NCBI GenBank assembly: GCA_949316495.1
Contig: OX439012.1
Location: 30,957,927-31,021,926, forward strand
Length of the DNA stretch: 64,000 bases
Source: Amphiduros pacificus
Taxonomy: Eukaryota > Annelida > Polychaeta > Phyllodocida > Hesionidae
Direction: 5' to 3'
Below the pieces are notes generated by a model, which saw only the letters and a list, made by a program, of their open reading frames with translations, was not told where the DNA came from and did no database searches. A program made the position numbers and the translations under genes. Positions 1-39,293 of this stretch are shown here, in pieces (the first letter of the stretch is position 1; each line of letters begins with the position of its first letter).

Positions 1-10330
<10,330 letters not shown>

Positions 10331-10494
10331 TTTGTACGTGTGTTTAGTTGAAGATTTCCAAGGCAGGTGTCCCTGACGTCATCATTTCATGCGTACACAA
10401 CTTTACAAAATCTCGCAAGAAGTAACGAGATCGAAACACGAAGAAAAGCCGAAAAATTGTCTAAAATCAAGAGGATAAATTGTCACATTTCACC
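10331..10494. promoter_or_regulatory. bidirectional promoter between the UBL/ARM gene and PSMC2
   Basis: Only 164 bp separate the two start codons, which face away from each other, so both promoters and 5' leaders must fit here or extend into the first introns. A perfect palindromic CRE/ATF site, TGACGTCA, lies at 10374-10381. No TATA box is evident. Shared regulation of a proteasome subunit and a ubiquitin-like membrane protein is inference from layout. Confidence 0.7.
10374..10381. promoter_or_regulatory. CRE/ATF palindrome TGACGTCA
   Basis: A perfect 8-bp consensus roughly midway between two divergent start codons. CREB/ATF-family binding is known for this sequence; use here is inferred. 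Confidence 0.6.
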
Positions 10495-27589
<17,095 letters not shown>

Positions 27590-28257
27590 GGTCAACATCT
27601 TCAACATCAGCACAGACAGGAGATAGAATGATAAGTGGACACGTTTCACCATAAAGTGAGAGATCTCAAATATATAGAAGAAACTGGATGGCAAACTTTT
27701 GTCTTGGTGAATCGGAAACAATTTTGTGACACTTAATAGAATCATTTTGCAAAGAGAAGGCAGAATATCAGTGTAACTGCAGTTCTAGGAATCGGAGAAA
27801 GCAACAATTGCCCTGTCTTGGTATGACATTTAATTATTATTCTCAGAAATGTGTCAGGCAATGTGGATTTATTTATTTATTTCACATCAATGCATCATGT
27901 TTCTGATACACAAGAATGGCCAGGGTTTCTTTCTGGTTTGGCTGGAATCCCACATTAGGCAGGTTTTATTTGACACTAGGGTAATGAAAAGGGTTCATAA
28001 GGGATGATGACTGTCAAGGTCATTAAGGCAATGCTGAAAACTTTTTGACTAAACTCTTGTAATATGTGTGAGAATATTGTTTCATGGTGACAGTAGGTGA
28101 TCTTGTGTAGTCACATATAAATGTGACAATACTGTGACTGATTGGAACAGACTTGGCTGAATTTAAGTGACATTTAGGAGATTGTGTTGAAACTTCAACG
28201 AAGAAGGAAGAAACATCTTGAATCTGTAATTAGATCTTAAACTATGTGGATTTTTGG

Positions 28258-28313
28258 AATAAATATATTGATACCATGTACATACTTATGATATAAAGAT
28301 AACAAAAAATAAA
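28258..28313 (+). terminator. PSMC2 poly(A) signals
   Basis: Two AATAAA hexamers, 28258-28263 and 28308-28313, lie about 670-720 bp past the PSMC2 stop. They are followed by T-rich sequence, so the mRNA probably ends between about 28275 and 28340. Confidence 0.65.
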
Positions 28314-28685
28314 TGTTTTGTAAATTAATGAAGTAGTTTTTTTTGTTTTTTGATTTTTCATACTACATTGTCCTTTTCTCATGGGTGATCATGACTTCCT
28401 AGAAATGTGTTCTTCCTAATTGATTTGAACTCAAGTTTTTTATTCTTTTTGGGGGGTTCCCTTGACATGACTTCTGTCAGAGAACATATAATGTCATGTC
28501 ACATATCATCACAAACAAAAGACCACTCTTGATTTAAGTAGTAATGAAGGTTATCACAAAATTCCTGTTCGAACTAAATGAAAATGTCACCTTGAAAGTC
28601 AAATGTTGAAAGTGGAAAACTGTTGTGTGTGATGTCTATTTTTTCCTTAATTGTAAAAGACAACTTTCACAAATCAACCAAATTG

Positions 28686-28691
28686 TTTATT
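28686..28691 (-). terminator. candidate poly(A) signal of the ankyrin gene
   Basis: TTTATT on the plus strand reads AATAAA on the minus strand, about 175 bp past the stop of the ankyrin gene. This would end it tail to tail with PSMC2. Confidence 0.5.
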
Positions 28692-28864
28692 TTTATTTTA
28701 GCAGTTCTTTCTACTAAACTTTTCATACTTAATACTGTACTATTTTCTAGAAAATATTCAATAAAAGATCAAGTTCCAAGATCAAGCTCATACCTAATAA
28801 CATTTAAACCCATTTTTTCAATAATAAGTATACCTAACTGTGATGCATGTATACCTAACATGTT

Positions 28865-30061
28865 TCATGACGTCTGAATCTTTTCTAATGATTTTACATA
28901 TGGGAAATTTTCAAGAGTCATAATGTCTTTAATGGATTTTGGCCAGTTAGTGATGTTTTTCATGATAAATAAAATATTTGGTCCATTAATGTGTTTTTGC
29001 ACACATAGGCGGCAGCACTGCTGCAGTGACATGGGGAGGGAGAGCTTAATTCTTTCACATGCATTACGTATTTTTCTCACTGCTTCCCGCCTCTTTGCAC
29101 TTGGGCTTGTCACTTCTTGAGTGTTTGCAAAATAATATAGTTTAGATCTCTGAAGTGGAACTCCAGTCAGAACTAAAATCTTTAATATGCCTTCAATGTT
29201 TTCTATGAGGTTCTCGCAGACATTATATCGGGTGTAATAATTAGCATAATGATACAGCATCTGGTCAACTTTCATGGGAACAACTCTGCCAGTAGAGGTC
29301 CTTACAAACAATGAGATAATCGCCAGGTCAATTCTTGGTGTATTGATAGCATGAGCATGAGTCACAAAGGTCATTGAGTACGAGTTGTGGAAGGTCTTTT
29401 CTGTCTCTTCCTTGAAGACTGGGTCCCAGAAACTGTGAGCAGAGGCTCCGGTCAGCATGAGAGAATGAAGCAACCGGTAGGGACTCAGGCCGGGAATGAA
29501 CTGGTGGTCCTTCTGGAGAATGGAGTACCCCCACATGTTAAAGGCAACCAGGGTGGTGAGTTTGAGGAGAGTACCCAGGAGCAGGTAGCGCTGAGACCGC
29601 GGGCACCCATCGTAGGCTCTGTATGGACGGCTGTTGAAAAACTCCAGTATCATCAAGACCACAGCTTCACGAAGCTTGGGTCTGTTCGAGTTTTTCAGGA
29701 AGAACTGACACATTATGCGGGGAGACGTTATAAAGGCTCCGGACGCCACCAGGATTTTCACAATTTCAAGGTCCACTTCTTTTCCGACACTCGCCAGAGC
29801 AAACTCCAGAGCAGCCATTTTTGTTTCGCACGAGTTCTTGTACCGAAGAAGGAACTTGACCATCTTCAAGTTGTTATTGTTAGTGGCAACGACAAGTGGC
29901 GTCCTCAAGTGAGCAATCAGAGGAGTATTGACGTTGATTTTCTGGAGATATTCATGGCATTTGAGCGTGTTTCCGCGCAGCACCGCTTCTTCCAGTTGTC
30001 GGAGTCCCTCGCACTCATCCGCAGTGGAATAGGATTCACCTTTGGCCTGTTTCTGCCCCAT
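28865..30061 (-). CDS. single-exon ankyrin-repeat protein with SOCS-box-like C terminus
   Basis: One uninterrupted 398-codon frame with a true ATG and an in-frame TAA four codons upstream. The N-terminal third shows degenerate ankyrin helices (TPLVVATNNNNLKMVKFLLR near residues 54-73; LEIVKILVASGAFI near 98-111). The middle is a long helical region unlike typical ankyrin repeats, with a hydrophobic stretch YLLLGTLLKLTTLVAFNMWG. The end (LPMSLQQCCRLCVQKHI...WPKSIKDIMTLENFP) follows the SOCS-box pattern of a CR-rich elongin-binding helix and a later cullin-box-like stretch. ASB-type proteins use such a box to recruit elongin B/C and Cullin-5 as E3 substrate receptors, so that role is plausible but inferred. 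A lack of introns suggests a retrocopy or a lineage-expanded family. The frame is intact, which argues for function. Confidence 0.8.
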   Translation of the reverse strand: MGQKQAKGESYSTADECEGLRQLEEAVLRGNTLKCHEYLQKINVNTPLIAHLRTPLVVATNNNNLKMVKFLLRYKNSCETKMAALEFALASVGKEVDLEIVKILVASGAFITSPRIMCQFFLKNSNRPKLREAVVLMILEFFNSRPYRAYDGCPRSQRYLLLGTLLKLTTLVAFNMWGYSILQKDHQFIPGLSPYRLLHSLMLTGASAHSFWDPVFKEETEKTFHNSYSMTFVTHAHAINTPRIDLAIISLFVRTSTGRVVPMKVDQMLYHYANYYTRYNVCENLIENIEGILKILVLTGVPLQRSKLYYFANTQEVTSPSAKRREAVRKIRNACERIKLSLPMSLQQCCRLCVQKHINGPNILFIMKNITNWPKSIKDIMTLENFPYVKSLEKIQTS

Positions 30062-32560
30062 TGCAATATCTTACCAGATTAGAATGAAAAATAGAAAAAA
30101 GATCAATCAGAACATTAGAGCAAAAAATGACAATTCCTTAATGCAATTCTTTTGATAATCAGGAAAGAGAAAAATGTCTGTTTTTTTAATAAATATTTGT
30201 AAATATAATCCAGAGCATCACTTACTTTTCACTTTATGAAATTGATCACAGAGTTAATCCTTTAATCCTTTGAAGGATAGTCCAGTTTCTTTGTGAACCA
30301 CCACAAGTAAATTGATCATAATTCATCCTGAAAAAAAAAATATATATATGTATACATATGTATTCAAACATTTTAATTGTCCCCCTTTGTTGACCATTTT
30401 TCGTTTGAGGTTCTCATTCAGCAGGGTTTTATATTGCACGGCACCCGGCCCAGATGTTGACCGAGTTACAGCCCCCTCCCTCAAGAAAAGGGGGCTGCCA
30501 TTGTGAGCAATTATTTCCATGCAATCTGAGCTCTTTATTCATATATGAAAAATAAATTAAAATAAAATCAGAAATTTTCAAAAAATGTTGTTTTTTAACT
30601 CGACCAAGAAAAAGCAACATCTTGCCACAAGTCAAATACCGTTTTAACTGCATATTGCATGAACTAGGGTTTGTTTGAGACAACACCCAAATTTACCACA
30701 AAATGTGTCAGCTACATTTTCAGGACTAATGAGACATGTGCATGCCTAAATGTCCCTCCTATTAAATGGTTATCAAGGTTTTACCTTTGTGCAGACATGC
30801 ATGACCCATTTGGGCCCTCAGTGATTACTCTGCTCAGGAACTTTATATTTTTTATACTAGAGAAGTAAAAATCATTGAAACCAGGACTGACTGGGATTTG
30901 ACGATTTTGTTAAATGTCTTCTGCCTGTGTTTGTGTTATATTACTCTCAGGTTACTTGTGACTATATTAAAGACCAGCTGATTTTATTTTGCAATCATGC
31001 CTTATCATTTTTTATTTTAAAGCTGTGTTTTTATCCTTCATGGATTTTTATGAATGGTGTGTATAAATAAATGAAAATATTATTGAAAATATATTCATTT
31101 AAATCTTTGCTAAGAGAATTTTAAATACACTGGCCCCAAGGCACCTAAAAATATACAAGACCACTGTTTAATGTGAGGCCCTGTATTGGGGTGGGGGAGA
31201 GGAGATATCCCTATTTTTCTTGTATTTTTGTTTAGCTGGTTTCTTGGTGTGGATTACCTGGCAGAGTATACAGCAGTATAGAGTGACACCTGGTGGTTGG
31301 AAGATCAAATACCTTCACAAACTATATCAGGCTTTTTGCTTTATGCTTGGGTGGGTCGGTCTGCCAGCATCATCTACAACCTATAAATACAAAAGTAATA
31401 TATTATGATGACTAAACCAGTTAAAACATCTGAGGCTCTAGAAATTATTTTAGAGTTATGCCCCTGATTTTATTTTTTAATATACTGCATTATGAATATT
31501 CTGTTTCTTCAATACACCAACACTATAACATTGTTGCTAGAATTAATGCATGCATGTACTTCGTTGATGAATTCATCATAATTTCTTTACATATGCTGAC
31601 ATTATTTTCTTTCATACCTAAGTTATTTATGTAAGACCCATCTAAGACCCAACTCGCCATTTTTTTTTTCTGGGACATATTTGAGGTTTTGATAGATTAC
31701 ACATTTTTTTCACATTATCAGGATTTCCTTGTAATTTGTAAATTTGTGAAACCATCCTGTTATAATGAGGAGTCGAGTGATAACTTAAGTATCATAGCTT
31801 TTTTTATAAAATTCAACTCCGGTAATTTTCATATCATTGTGATTTCTCCGGAAGATTTATTGTTTCTGACATGTTTAGATTGCGCAAACTGATATTTAAA
31901 AACTTTTAACAACCCCTTTGTCAAATTTCACTATATTTTCACACTTCTAGCAATTGGGAAGATTTTTTTTGTATGACAATGATTATCAGTTACATAGGTC
32001 AGAAACATAATGTTTTAAGGCAATAACTTAATCAATATGGTTTATGACACATTACTAATGGAAATTTATGTTGTTGACTTTTAATCTTACAATTGGAACC
32101 AAGTTGACTAATTAACCTTGAGCTTATTAATCTTAACTGTGCAATTATTAACATCATGTTACAATGAAAACAGGCACATGTGTAATGATAACTTATATAA
32201 AGGTTCAAAGTGATAAAAAATAAACTTACTTGGTCTGGTTGGTAGAGGCATTTCCAACTTCTACATAGGACAAATGTTTTACCACAAGTGGGAGTATTTG
32301 GGCTGGGTTATAAAATAGTGTCCTCAAACATTCAGCCTCTACTTATCAGCAGATCTTTGCAAGTGGAAATTCACATGTTAAAGTGAGAAGGGTTGGTTTG
32401 GGAACAGCTGAGACTCCAGCATCCAGTGTCTACCTGACAGAAGGATGTTCACTAATTTAAGACTCAAGCATCACAGGTGGGCAGGTGTGTATGACTGAGT
32501 CAAAGTATTTCTACCAGGAAGAAAAGAGTAATATTTCTTTTTGTTTATGTACAGAAGGAG
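30062..32560. other. intergenic, no gene recognised
   Basis: AT-rich sequence upstream of the ankyrin gene. It probably includes that gene's promoter and any 5' leader, but no clear element is visible. An 8-bp inverted repeat (AGCCCCCT / AGGGGGCT) lies at about 30470-30496. Open frames are short and without recognisable motifs. Confidence 0.5.
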
Positions 32561-32589
32561 ATAACACTGATCCTTGAGTAATCCTCAGA

Positions 32590-33215
32590 CACAACTACCT
32601 TGATGGCTCAGAAACTCCACACTAACTTTAAGCATTGGCACTACCCTACAACCTCTGTGGCTTAGGAAAACTCCACACTAAATCTTAGGATTGACATTGC
32701 CCTACAACCTGCAATGTAACTAAAAGCATTGATACCATCCTACAACCTCTATGACTCAGGAAAACTCCACACTAACTACAAGCATTGATACCACCCAACA
32801 ACCTCTGTGGCTCAGGAAAACTCCACACTAACTACAAGCATTGATACCACCCGATAACCTTTGTGATTCAGGAAAACTCCACACTAACTATATCAATACC
32901 ACCCTATAACCTTTGTGATTCAGGAAAACTCCACACTAACTACAAGCATTGATACCACCCGATAACCTTTGTGATTCAGGAAAACTCCACACTAACTAAA
33001 AGCATTGATACCACCTGATAACCTTTGTGATTCAGGAAAACTCCACACTAACTACAAGCATTGATACCACCCAACAACCTTTGTGATTCAGGAAAACTCC
33101 ACACTAACTACAAGCATTGATACCACCCTATAACCTTTGTGATTCAGGAAAACTCCACACTAACTACAAGCATTGATACCACCCAACAACCTTTGTGGTT
33201 CAGGAAAACTCTGAA
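32590..33215. repeat. 56-bp minisatellite
   Basis: About ten units carrying CAGGAAAACTCCACACTAAC, then AAGCATTGATACCACCC and AACCTTTGTGATT. Units at the left edge are decayed. It passes without a gap into the 37/38-bp array on the right, whose unit is a shortened relative. Confidence 0.95.
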
Positions 33216-35015
33216 ACCACACACTAGTCAACCACCTCAGTGCCTAAGGAAAAACTACATATGAACCAACCACCACACTGGCTAAGGAAAAACTACACAC
33301 TAAACAACCACCTCAGTGGCTAAGGAAAACTATAAACTAACCAATCACCAATTGGCTAAGAAAAACTACATATTAACCAACCACCACAGTGGCTAAGGAC
33401 AACTACATATGAACCAACCACCACAGTGGCTAAGCAAAACTACATGCTAACCAACCATCACAGTGGCTAAGGAAAACTACACACTAACCAACCACCTCAG
33501 TGGCTAAGGAAAACTACATGCTAACCAACCACCTCAGTGGCTAAGCAAAACTACATGCTAACCAACCGCGACAGTGGCTAAGCAAAACTACATATTAACC
33601 AACCACCACAGTGGCTAAAGAAAACTACATGCTAACCAACCACCACAGTGGCTAAGGAAAACTACACACTAACCAACCACCACAGTGGCTAAGGAAAAAC
33701 TACACGCTAACCAACCACCACAGTGGCTAATCAAAACTATGTGCTAACCAACCACCACGGTGGCTAAGGAAAACTACACACTAAACAACCACCTCAGTGG
33801 CTAAGGAAAAACTACACGCTAACCAACCACCACAGTGGCTAAGGAAAACTACACACTAACCAACCACCACAGTGGCTAAGGAAAAACTACATGCTAACCA
33901 ACCACCACAGTGGCTAAGCAAAACTACACGCTAACCAACCACCATAGTGGCTAAGCAAAACTACACGCTAACCAACCACCACAGTGGCTAAGGAAAAACT
34001 ACACGCTAACCAACCACCACAGTGGCTAATCAAAACTATGTGCTAACCAACCACCACAGTGGCTAAGGAAAAACTACACGCTAACCAACCACCACAGTGG
34101 CTAATCAAAACTATGTGCTAACCAACCACCACAGTGGCTAAGCAAAACTTCACACTAACCAACCACCATAGTGGCTAAGGAAAACTACATGCTAACCAAC
34201 CACCATAGTGGCTAAGTAAAAACTACACACAAACCAACCACCACAGTGGCTAAGGAAAACTAGACACTAACCAACCACCACAGTGGCTAAGGAAAACTAC
34301 ACACTAACCAACCACCACAGTGGCTAAGGAAAACTACACACTAACCAACCACCATAGTGGCTAAGGAAAACTACACACTAAACAACCACCTCAGTGGCTA
34401 AGCAAAACTACACGCTAACCAACCACCACAGTGGCTAAGGAAAACTACACACAAACCAACCACCACAGTGGCTAAGGAAAACTGCACACTAACCAACCAC
34501 CATAGTGGCTAAGGAAAACTACACACTAAACAACCACCTCAGTGGCTAAGGAAGACTACAAACTAAATTGGCTAAGAAAAACTACATATTAACCAACCAC
34601 CACAGTGGCTAAGGACAACTACATGCTAACCAACCACCATAGTGGCTAAGGAAAAACTACACACTAACCAACCACCTCAGTGGCTAAGCAAAACTACATG
34701 CTAACCAACCACCACAGTGGCTAAGGAAAACTACATGCTAACCAACCACCATAGTGGCTAAGGAAAACTACACACTAACCAACCACCTCAGTGGCTAAGG
34801 AAAAACTACACACTAACCAACCACCACAGTGGCTAAACAAAACTACATGCTAACCAACCACCACAGTGGCTAAGCAAAACTACACGCTAACCAACCACCA
34901 CAGTGGCTAAGCAAAACTACACACTAAACAGCCACCACAGTGGCTAAGGAAAACTACACATTAACCAACCACCATAGTGGCTAAGGAAAACTACACATTA
35001 ACCAACCACCACATT
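33216..35015. repeat. 37/38-bp minisatellite
   Basis: About 47 units of the type AACCAACCACCACAGTGGCT followed by AAGGAAAACTACACGCT. CCACAGTGG/CCACAGTGGC forms a small dyad in most units. It is clearly related to the neighbouring 56-bp unit (AAAACTxCACACTAAC shared), with the AAGCATTGATACC part lost. Confidence 0.95.
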
Positions 35016-36340
35016 CTTACGAATTTCTGCACCATCTATAGAATTTCTGTGTCACCAAAATGGTTGGCAGGTGTGGAGTTTTGCTGGGTCATGCAATAGA
35101 GGAACTGGTGCTAATAAGTTAGTGTTCACAGCAAATGCACCAAAGCATGTTGTGCTATAAATTCTGTGGAAAACTCCAAACTAATCAACCATCTTGATGG
35201 CTCAGGAAAACTCAACACTAATAAACCATCCCAGAGGGCTCAGGCAAAGTCAACAATAACCCTGACCAACTATGGCTAAAATAATATATCTAAAATATAT
35301 TTAAACCTTGCCAACCCGGAAACTCTATACCTTTTATCATCTTGCAGTGTACTCTATACTTACCAATAACTTGAATGTCTCAATAATTTAATCACATTGA
35401 TGGCTCAGAAATTCCACACTAACTGAAAACTTTGATGACTTGGAAATACTAACCAAGAAGAGTAATGGTCCAGAGAATTAACACTAACCATCTTGATGGT
35501 CTAGTGAGTCAACTTTAGCCACCTTGACGGCCTAGTGAGTCAAATTCAGCCACCTTGACGGCCTAGTGAGTCAAATTCAGCCACCTTGCTCTCCACAGAT
35601 TCACCATGTGACCAAACTTATTTACAGATCACCAAAATGTGCCCATCAAGGCTCTGATAATTCAAAGTCATCACCCTGATGGACAAGAAATTCACATTGT
35701 CACTGCCATTGCCCAAAATCTAAAACGCTGGAGTGCCACTATGGACAGTCCAAATATATCAGGACAATCAAGGACCTCTCATTGAAATGTTGAAATCGGT
35801 TTGTGCAGCAGGCAAATAATGTTATGCTCTTGTAATGAAAAAATATTGGGTTTGCAGCTCATGACCCCCGTTTGTGATATATAGGCCTACAGATGTACAC
35901 AGACACCAAATCTGATTGAGATTAAAGCATGCAGAGAAACATACAAAAACGGACCAACTTAAGGTTCACATAGAGGGCAATTTGGTAGCTTACATATGTT
36001 ATAATTGGGATCAAAATGAATATGCAATGAACATTAATGTCATATCTCCTAAACAAAGCCATGAAGCATCATCAGACTCCTGCCCCACCTTTATAGATTT
36101 AAACATGGTTAACTCAGGGAAGATTTAATTGGGGCCTATCCAAATCATTTATTCATTTATTAAAAAAGAAATATGGAGAAAAATACATCATTGATCAACA
36201 GAAAAATATTAAATTAGATTGAAATAATAATTACTTAATTTTAATGATAATGCTGTACTGCTCAAATTAACCAAAACAGGGTGATATAATTTGGGTCAAT
36301 TGAGGCTGCTATGGATGGTCTTGTGTATGATGGTTATGTG
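35016..36340. other. intergenic, decayed repeat units
   Basis: From 35160 to about 35590 there are scattered decayed relatives of the arrays to the left (TTGATGGCTCAGGAAAACTC, then three units with GCCTAGTGAGTCAAATTCAG). Nothing gene-like is visible up to the 24-bp array. Confidence 0.6.
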
Positions 36341-36348
36341 TCAATACC

Positions 36349-37525
36349 AAGTAAACCCTCATTTCAAACTCCAAGTAAACCCTCATTTCAAACTCAAATT
36401 AAACCCTCATTTCAAACTCCAAGTAAACCCTCATTTCAAACTCCAAGTAAACCCTCATTTCAAACTCAAAGTAAACCCTCATTTCAAACTCAAAGTAAAC
36501 ACTCATTTCAAACTCAAAGTAAACACTCATTTCAAACTCCAAGTAAACCCTCATTTCAAACTCAAAGTAAACCCTCATTTCAAACTCAAAGTAAACCCTC
36601 ATTTCAAACGCAAAGTAAACCCTCATTTCAAACTCAAAGTAAACCCTCATTTCAAACTCCAAGTAAACCCTCATTTCAAACTCAAAGTAAACCCTCATTT
36701 CAAACTCAAAGTAAATCCTCATTTCAAACTCCAAGTAAACCTTCATTTCAAACTCAAAGTAAACCTTCATTTCAAACTCAAAGTAAACCCTCATTTCAAA
36801 CTCAAAGTAAACCCTCATTTCAAACTCAAAGTAAACCCTCATTTCAAACTCAAAGTAAACACTAATTTCAAACTCCAAGTAAACACTCATTTCAAACTCC
36901 AAGTAAACCCTCATTTCAAACTCAAAGTAAACCCTCATTTCAGACTCCAAGTAAACCCTCATTTCAAACTCAAATTAAACCCTCATTTCAAACTGAAAGT
37001 AAACCCTCATTTCAAACTGAAAGTAAACCCTCATTTCAAACTGAAAGTAAACCCTCATTTCAAACTGAAAGTAAACCCTCATTTCAAACTCAAAGTAAAC
37101 CTTCATTTCAAACTCAAAGTAAACCCTCATTTCAAACTCCAAGTAAACACTCATTTCAAACTCCAAGTAAACACTCATTTCAAACTCCAAGTAAACCCTC
37201 ATTTCAAACTCAAAGTAAACCCTCATTTCAAACTCCAAGTAAACCCTCATTTCAAACTCCAAGTAAACCCTCATTTCAAACTCAAAGTAAACCCTCATTT
37301 CAAACTCAAAGTAAACCTTCATTTCAAACTCAAAGTAAACCCTCATTTCAAACTGAAAGTAAACCCTCATTTCAAACTCCAAGTAAACACTCATTTCAAA
37401 CTGAAAGTAAACCCTCATTTCAAACTCCAAGTAAACCCTCATTTCAAACTCCAAGTAAACCCTCATTTCAACCTCCAAGTAAACCCTCATTTCAAACTCA
37501 AAGTAAACCCTCATTTCAAACATAT
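36349..37525. repeat. 24-bp minisatellite, open in several frames
   Basis: About 49 units of AAGTAAACCCTCATTTCAAA plus CTCC, CTCA or CTGA. Because 24 is a multiple of 3 and the unit lacks stops in several frames, long frames run through it on both strands (8-residue repeats such as VNPHFKLK, KPSFQTQS, EMRVYFEF). Substitutions fall at all codon positions and one frame already has a stop. I therefore regard it as non-coding. Confidence 0.95.
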
Positions 37526-37581
37526 CAGTCGTGTTACCAGTCCATTTCAACCTGTGCAGTTATGTACCTATACCCACTAAC

Positions 37582-37975
37582 TGAAGGTTTCATTCCCCTT
37601 TAAATTACAATATACACTGCATATTAGTATATTAAGGCCAAAATAAATTAATATCTAATTTAATGTAATTCTGGTTTATGCCTAGAGGCTCCACATTATC
37701 TATTTTGATGGCTTGTGTTGACATATTTAAAAATGAGAATATTTTTTATAAATTATATGTTAAGAGGTCTGTAAATTATTTCAATATTTTCACATCAAAG
37801 CAATAAACCATATTCATAATAGGGAAATGTCAGATTTTCGGAGTAAAACACTTGAAAATACATGGGGGTTTTAGGTTTACAACTGGATGGATTGAAAAAG
37901 GTTAGTAACAAGGATCAAATGATTAAGGTTTGAAATGGGCTTCGTTGGTCTTTTAAAGGGGAAGGAAACCTTCAT
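37582..37975. repeat. inverted repeat pair, possible TTAA element ends
   Basis: GAAGGTTTCATTCCCCTTTAA at the left edge and TTAAAGGGGAAGGAAACCTTC at the right edge are inverted copies with one mismatch, about 350 bp apart. They could be termini of two TTAA-type elements facing outward or of one element; boundaries are unresolved. Confidence 0.45.
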
Positions 37976-38436
37976 AAATTGTGGATTAGCAATTTAAATC
38001 TCATCAAAATGAACAATATAAAACAAGAGAAGTTTGGAGATATGAACTCAGAACTCAGAACTCAGAAATCAATTTATTTGACCCCAGATTTACATAAGTT
38101 GTCAGTAGTACTTTTAATTTTTTTTTTTTACACTAGGTATATTTTATGGGCCAGGGAGACCTCCATTAAGACAAATGCTTGTCGCGAGCATGGGGGCCAC
38201 CCTGTGTGAGACCAAGTTTGCTTTAAGCACTTGGTAATACATAATTCAATCATGTACGGTAACATAGAGTCATGGTGAGGTCATATTTGAAATGATTTTA
38301 ATACTTTTACTCTGGTCAAATTTTCAGAACTTGTGAACAAAAGATTTTAGGATTTTTGTTTATGTTGAGCATCATCTTTCTTAACCATAGTGAACTTGAA
38401 TGTTAACCCATACTTAATGAATTATCACAAATTAAT

Positions 38437-38503
38437 GTAAAATTCTATTAATGTAAAAATTCTATTAATGTAAAATTCTATTAATGTAAAATTCTATTTT
38501 CAG
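38437..38503. repeat. short tandem repeat, about 19 bp, four units
   Basis: Units of ATTAATGTAAAATTCT in tandem. About 40 bp further on lies CAGCGCTATACAAATTTTATT followed by an ATT run (38535-38570), the kind of 3' tail seen on dispersed retroposons. Confidence 0.7.
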
Positions 38504-39293
38504 AGCCATGAACAGACTTGTCTGGTACCAGCGCTATACAAATTTTATTATTATTATTATTATTATTATTGAAAATTATTATTGAAAATGGATGGTTCCT
38601 TTTTCGACACTCGTTGCCAACCTTTTCTTGTTTCAGTAGTTTCTGTTATAGAACAACGCAATCTGCATACTTATGTGTTATCTGCTATAATGAATGGCCA
38701 CTTGAAATATTATATCAAGTGTATACCAGTATAAACAATACATTATATCATTTCTGCATAAATTATATATCCAAAACAAAATCTGACCAAAAATATAATA
38801 TATGTATTTAAATTAATGATTTTTTCCCCCTTGCTGGACAATTCTCAACAGCTTCCCACCTTCTAACCCCAAAATGAAGTTGGTTTACCCGAGAAAAGTC
38901 ATACTCTCTTGTGATAAAAATAGAATCCATACCAAAAAATTATAAGATCTACCAAAAATTGAAAGAAAATTTGGGATTCATACGTTAAATCCAGGAGAAA
39001 AATCCACTGCTCATAATATTTTTGGGAAAAATAGAAATCCATACCATCCTAAATATTTTGACATTTTATGACACACTAAGTCGTCAGTGTTATTTTCTTT
39101 TTCCAAACATATCTTGTAATGATATTGAATAAATACACGGAAATATGCTTATTTGAAGTTAGAAATAAAGAAGTAAAAAAACTTTTGTGTGAAATAACAT
39201 TGTGACTCCCTGAAAAAAAAAAATAGATAAAGTAATGCTAACTCCCTGCTTTTTTGTGGGTTTTTCTGTATCATTGCCAGGGATGTTTGGATA

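Noticed and set aside
29387-30082. 231-codon plus-strand frame
   Set aside because: Antisense shadow of the ankyrin gene; the minus frame has recognisable ankyrin and SOCS-like motifs and this one has none.
36291-37580. 429-codon open frame with an apparent hydrophobic leader ahead of VNPHFKLK repeats
   Set aside because: The listed start is a TTG; the first ATG is at 36315 and leaves a short leader. The frame is a by-product of a stop-free 24-bp unit, other frames on both strands are equally open, and substitutions show no coding pattern.
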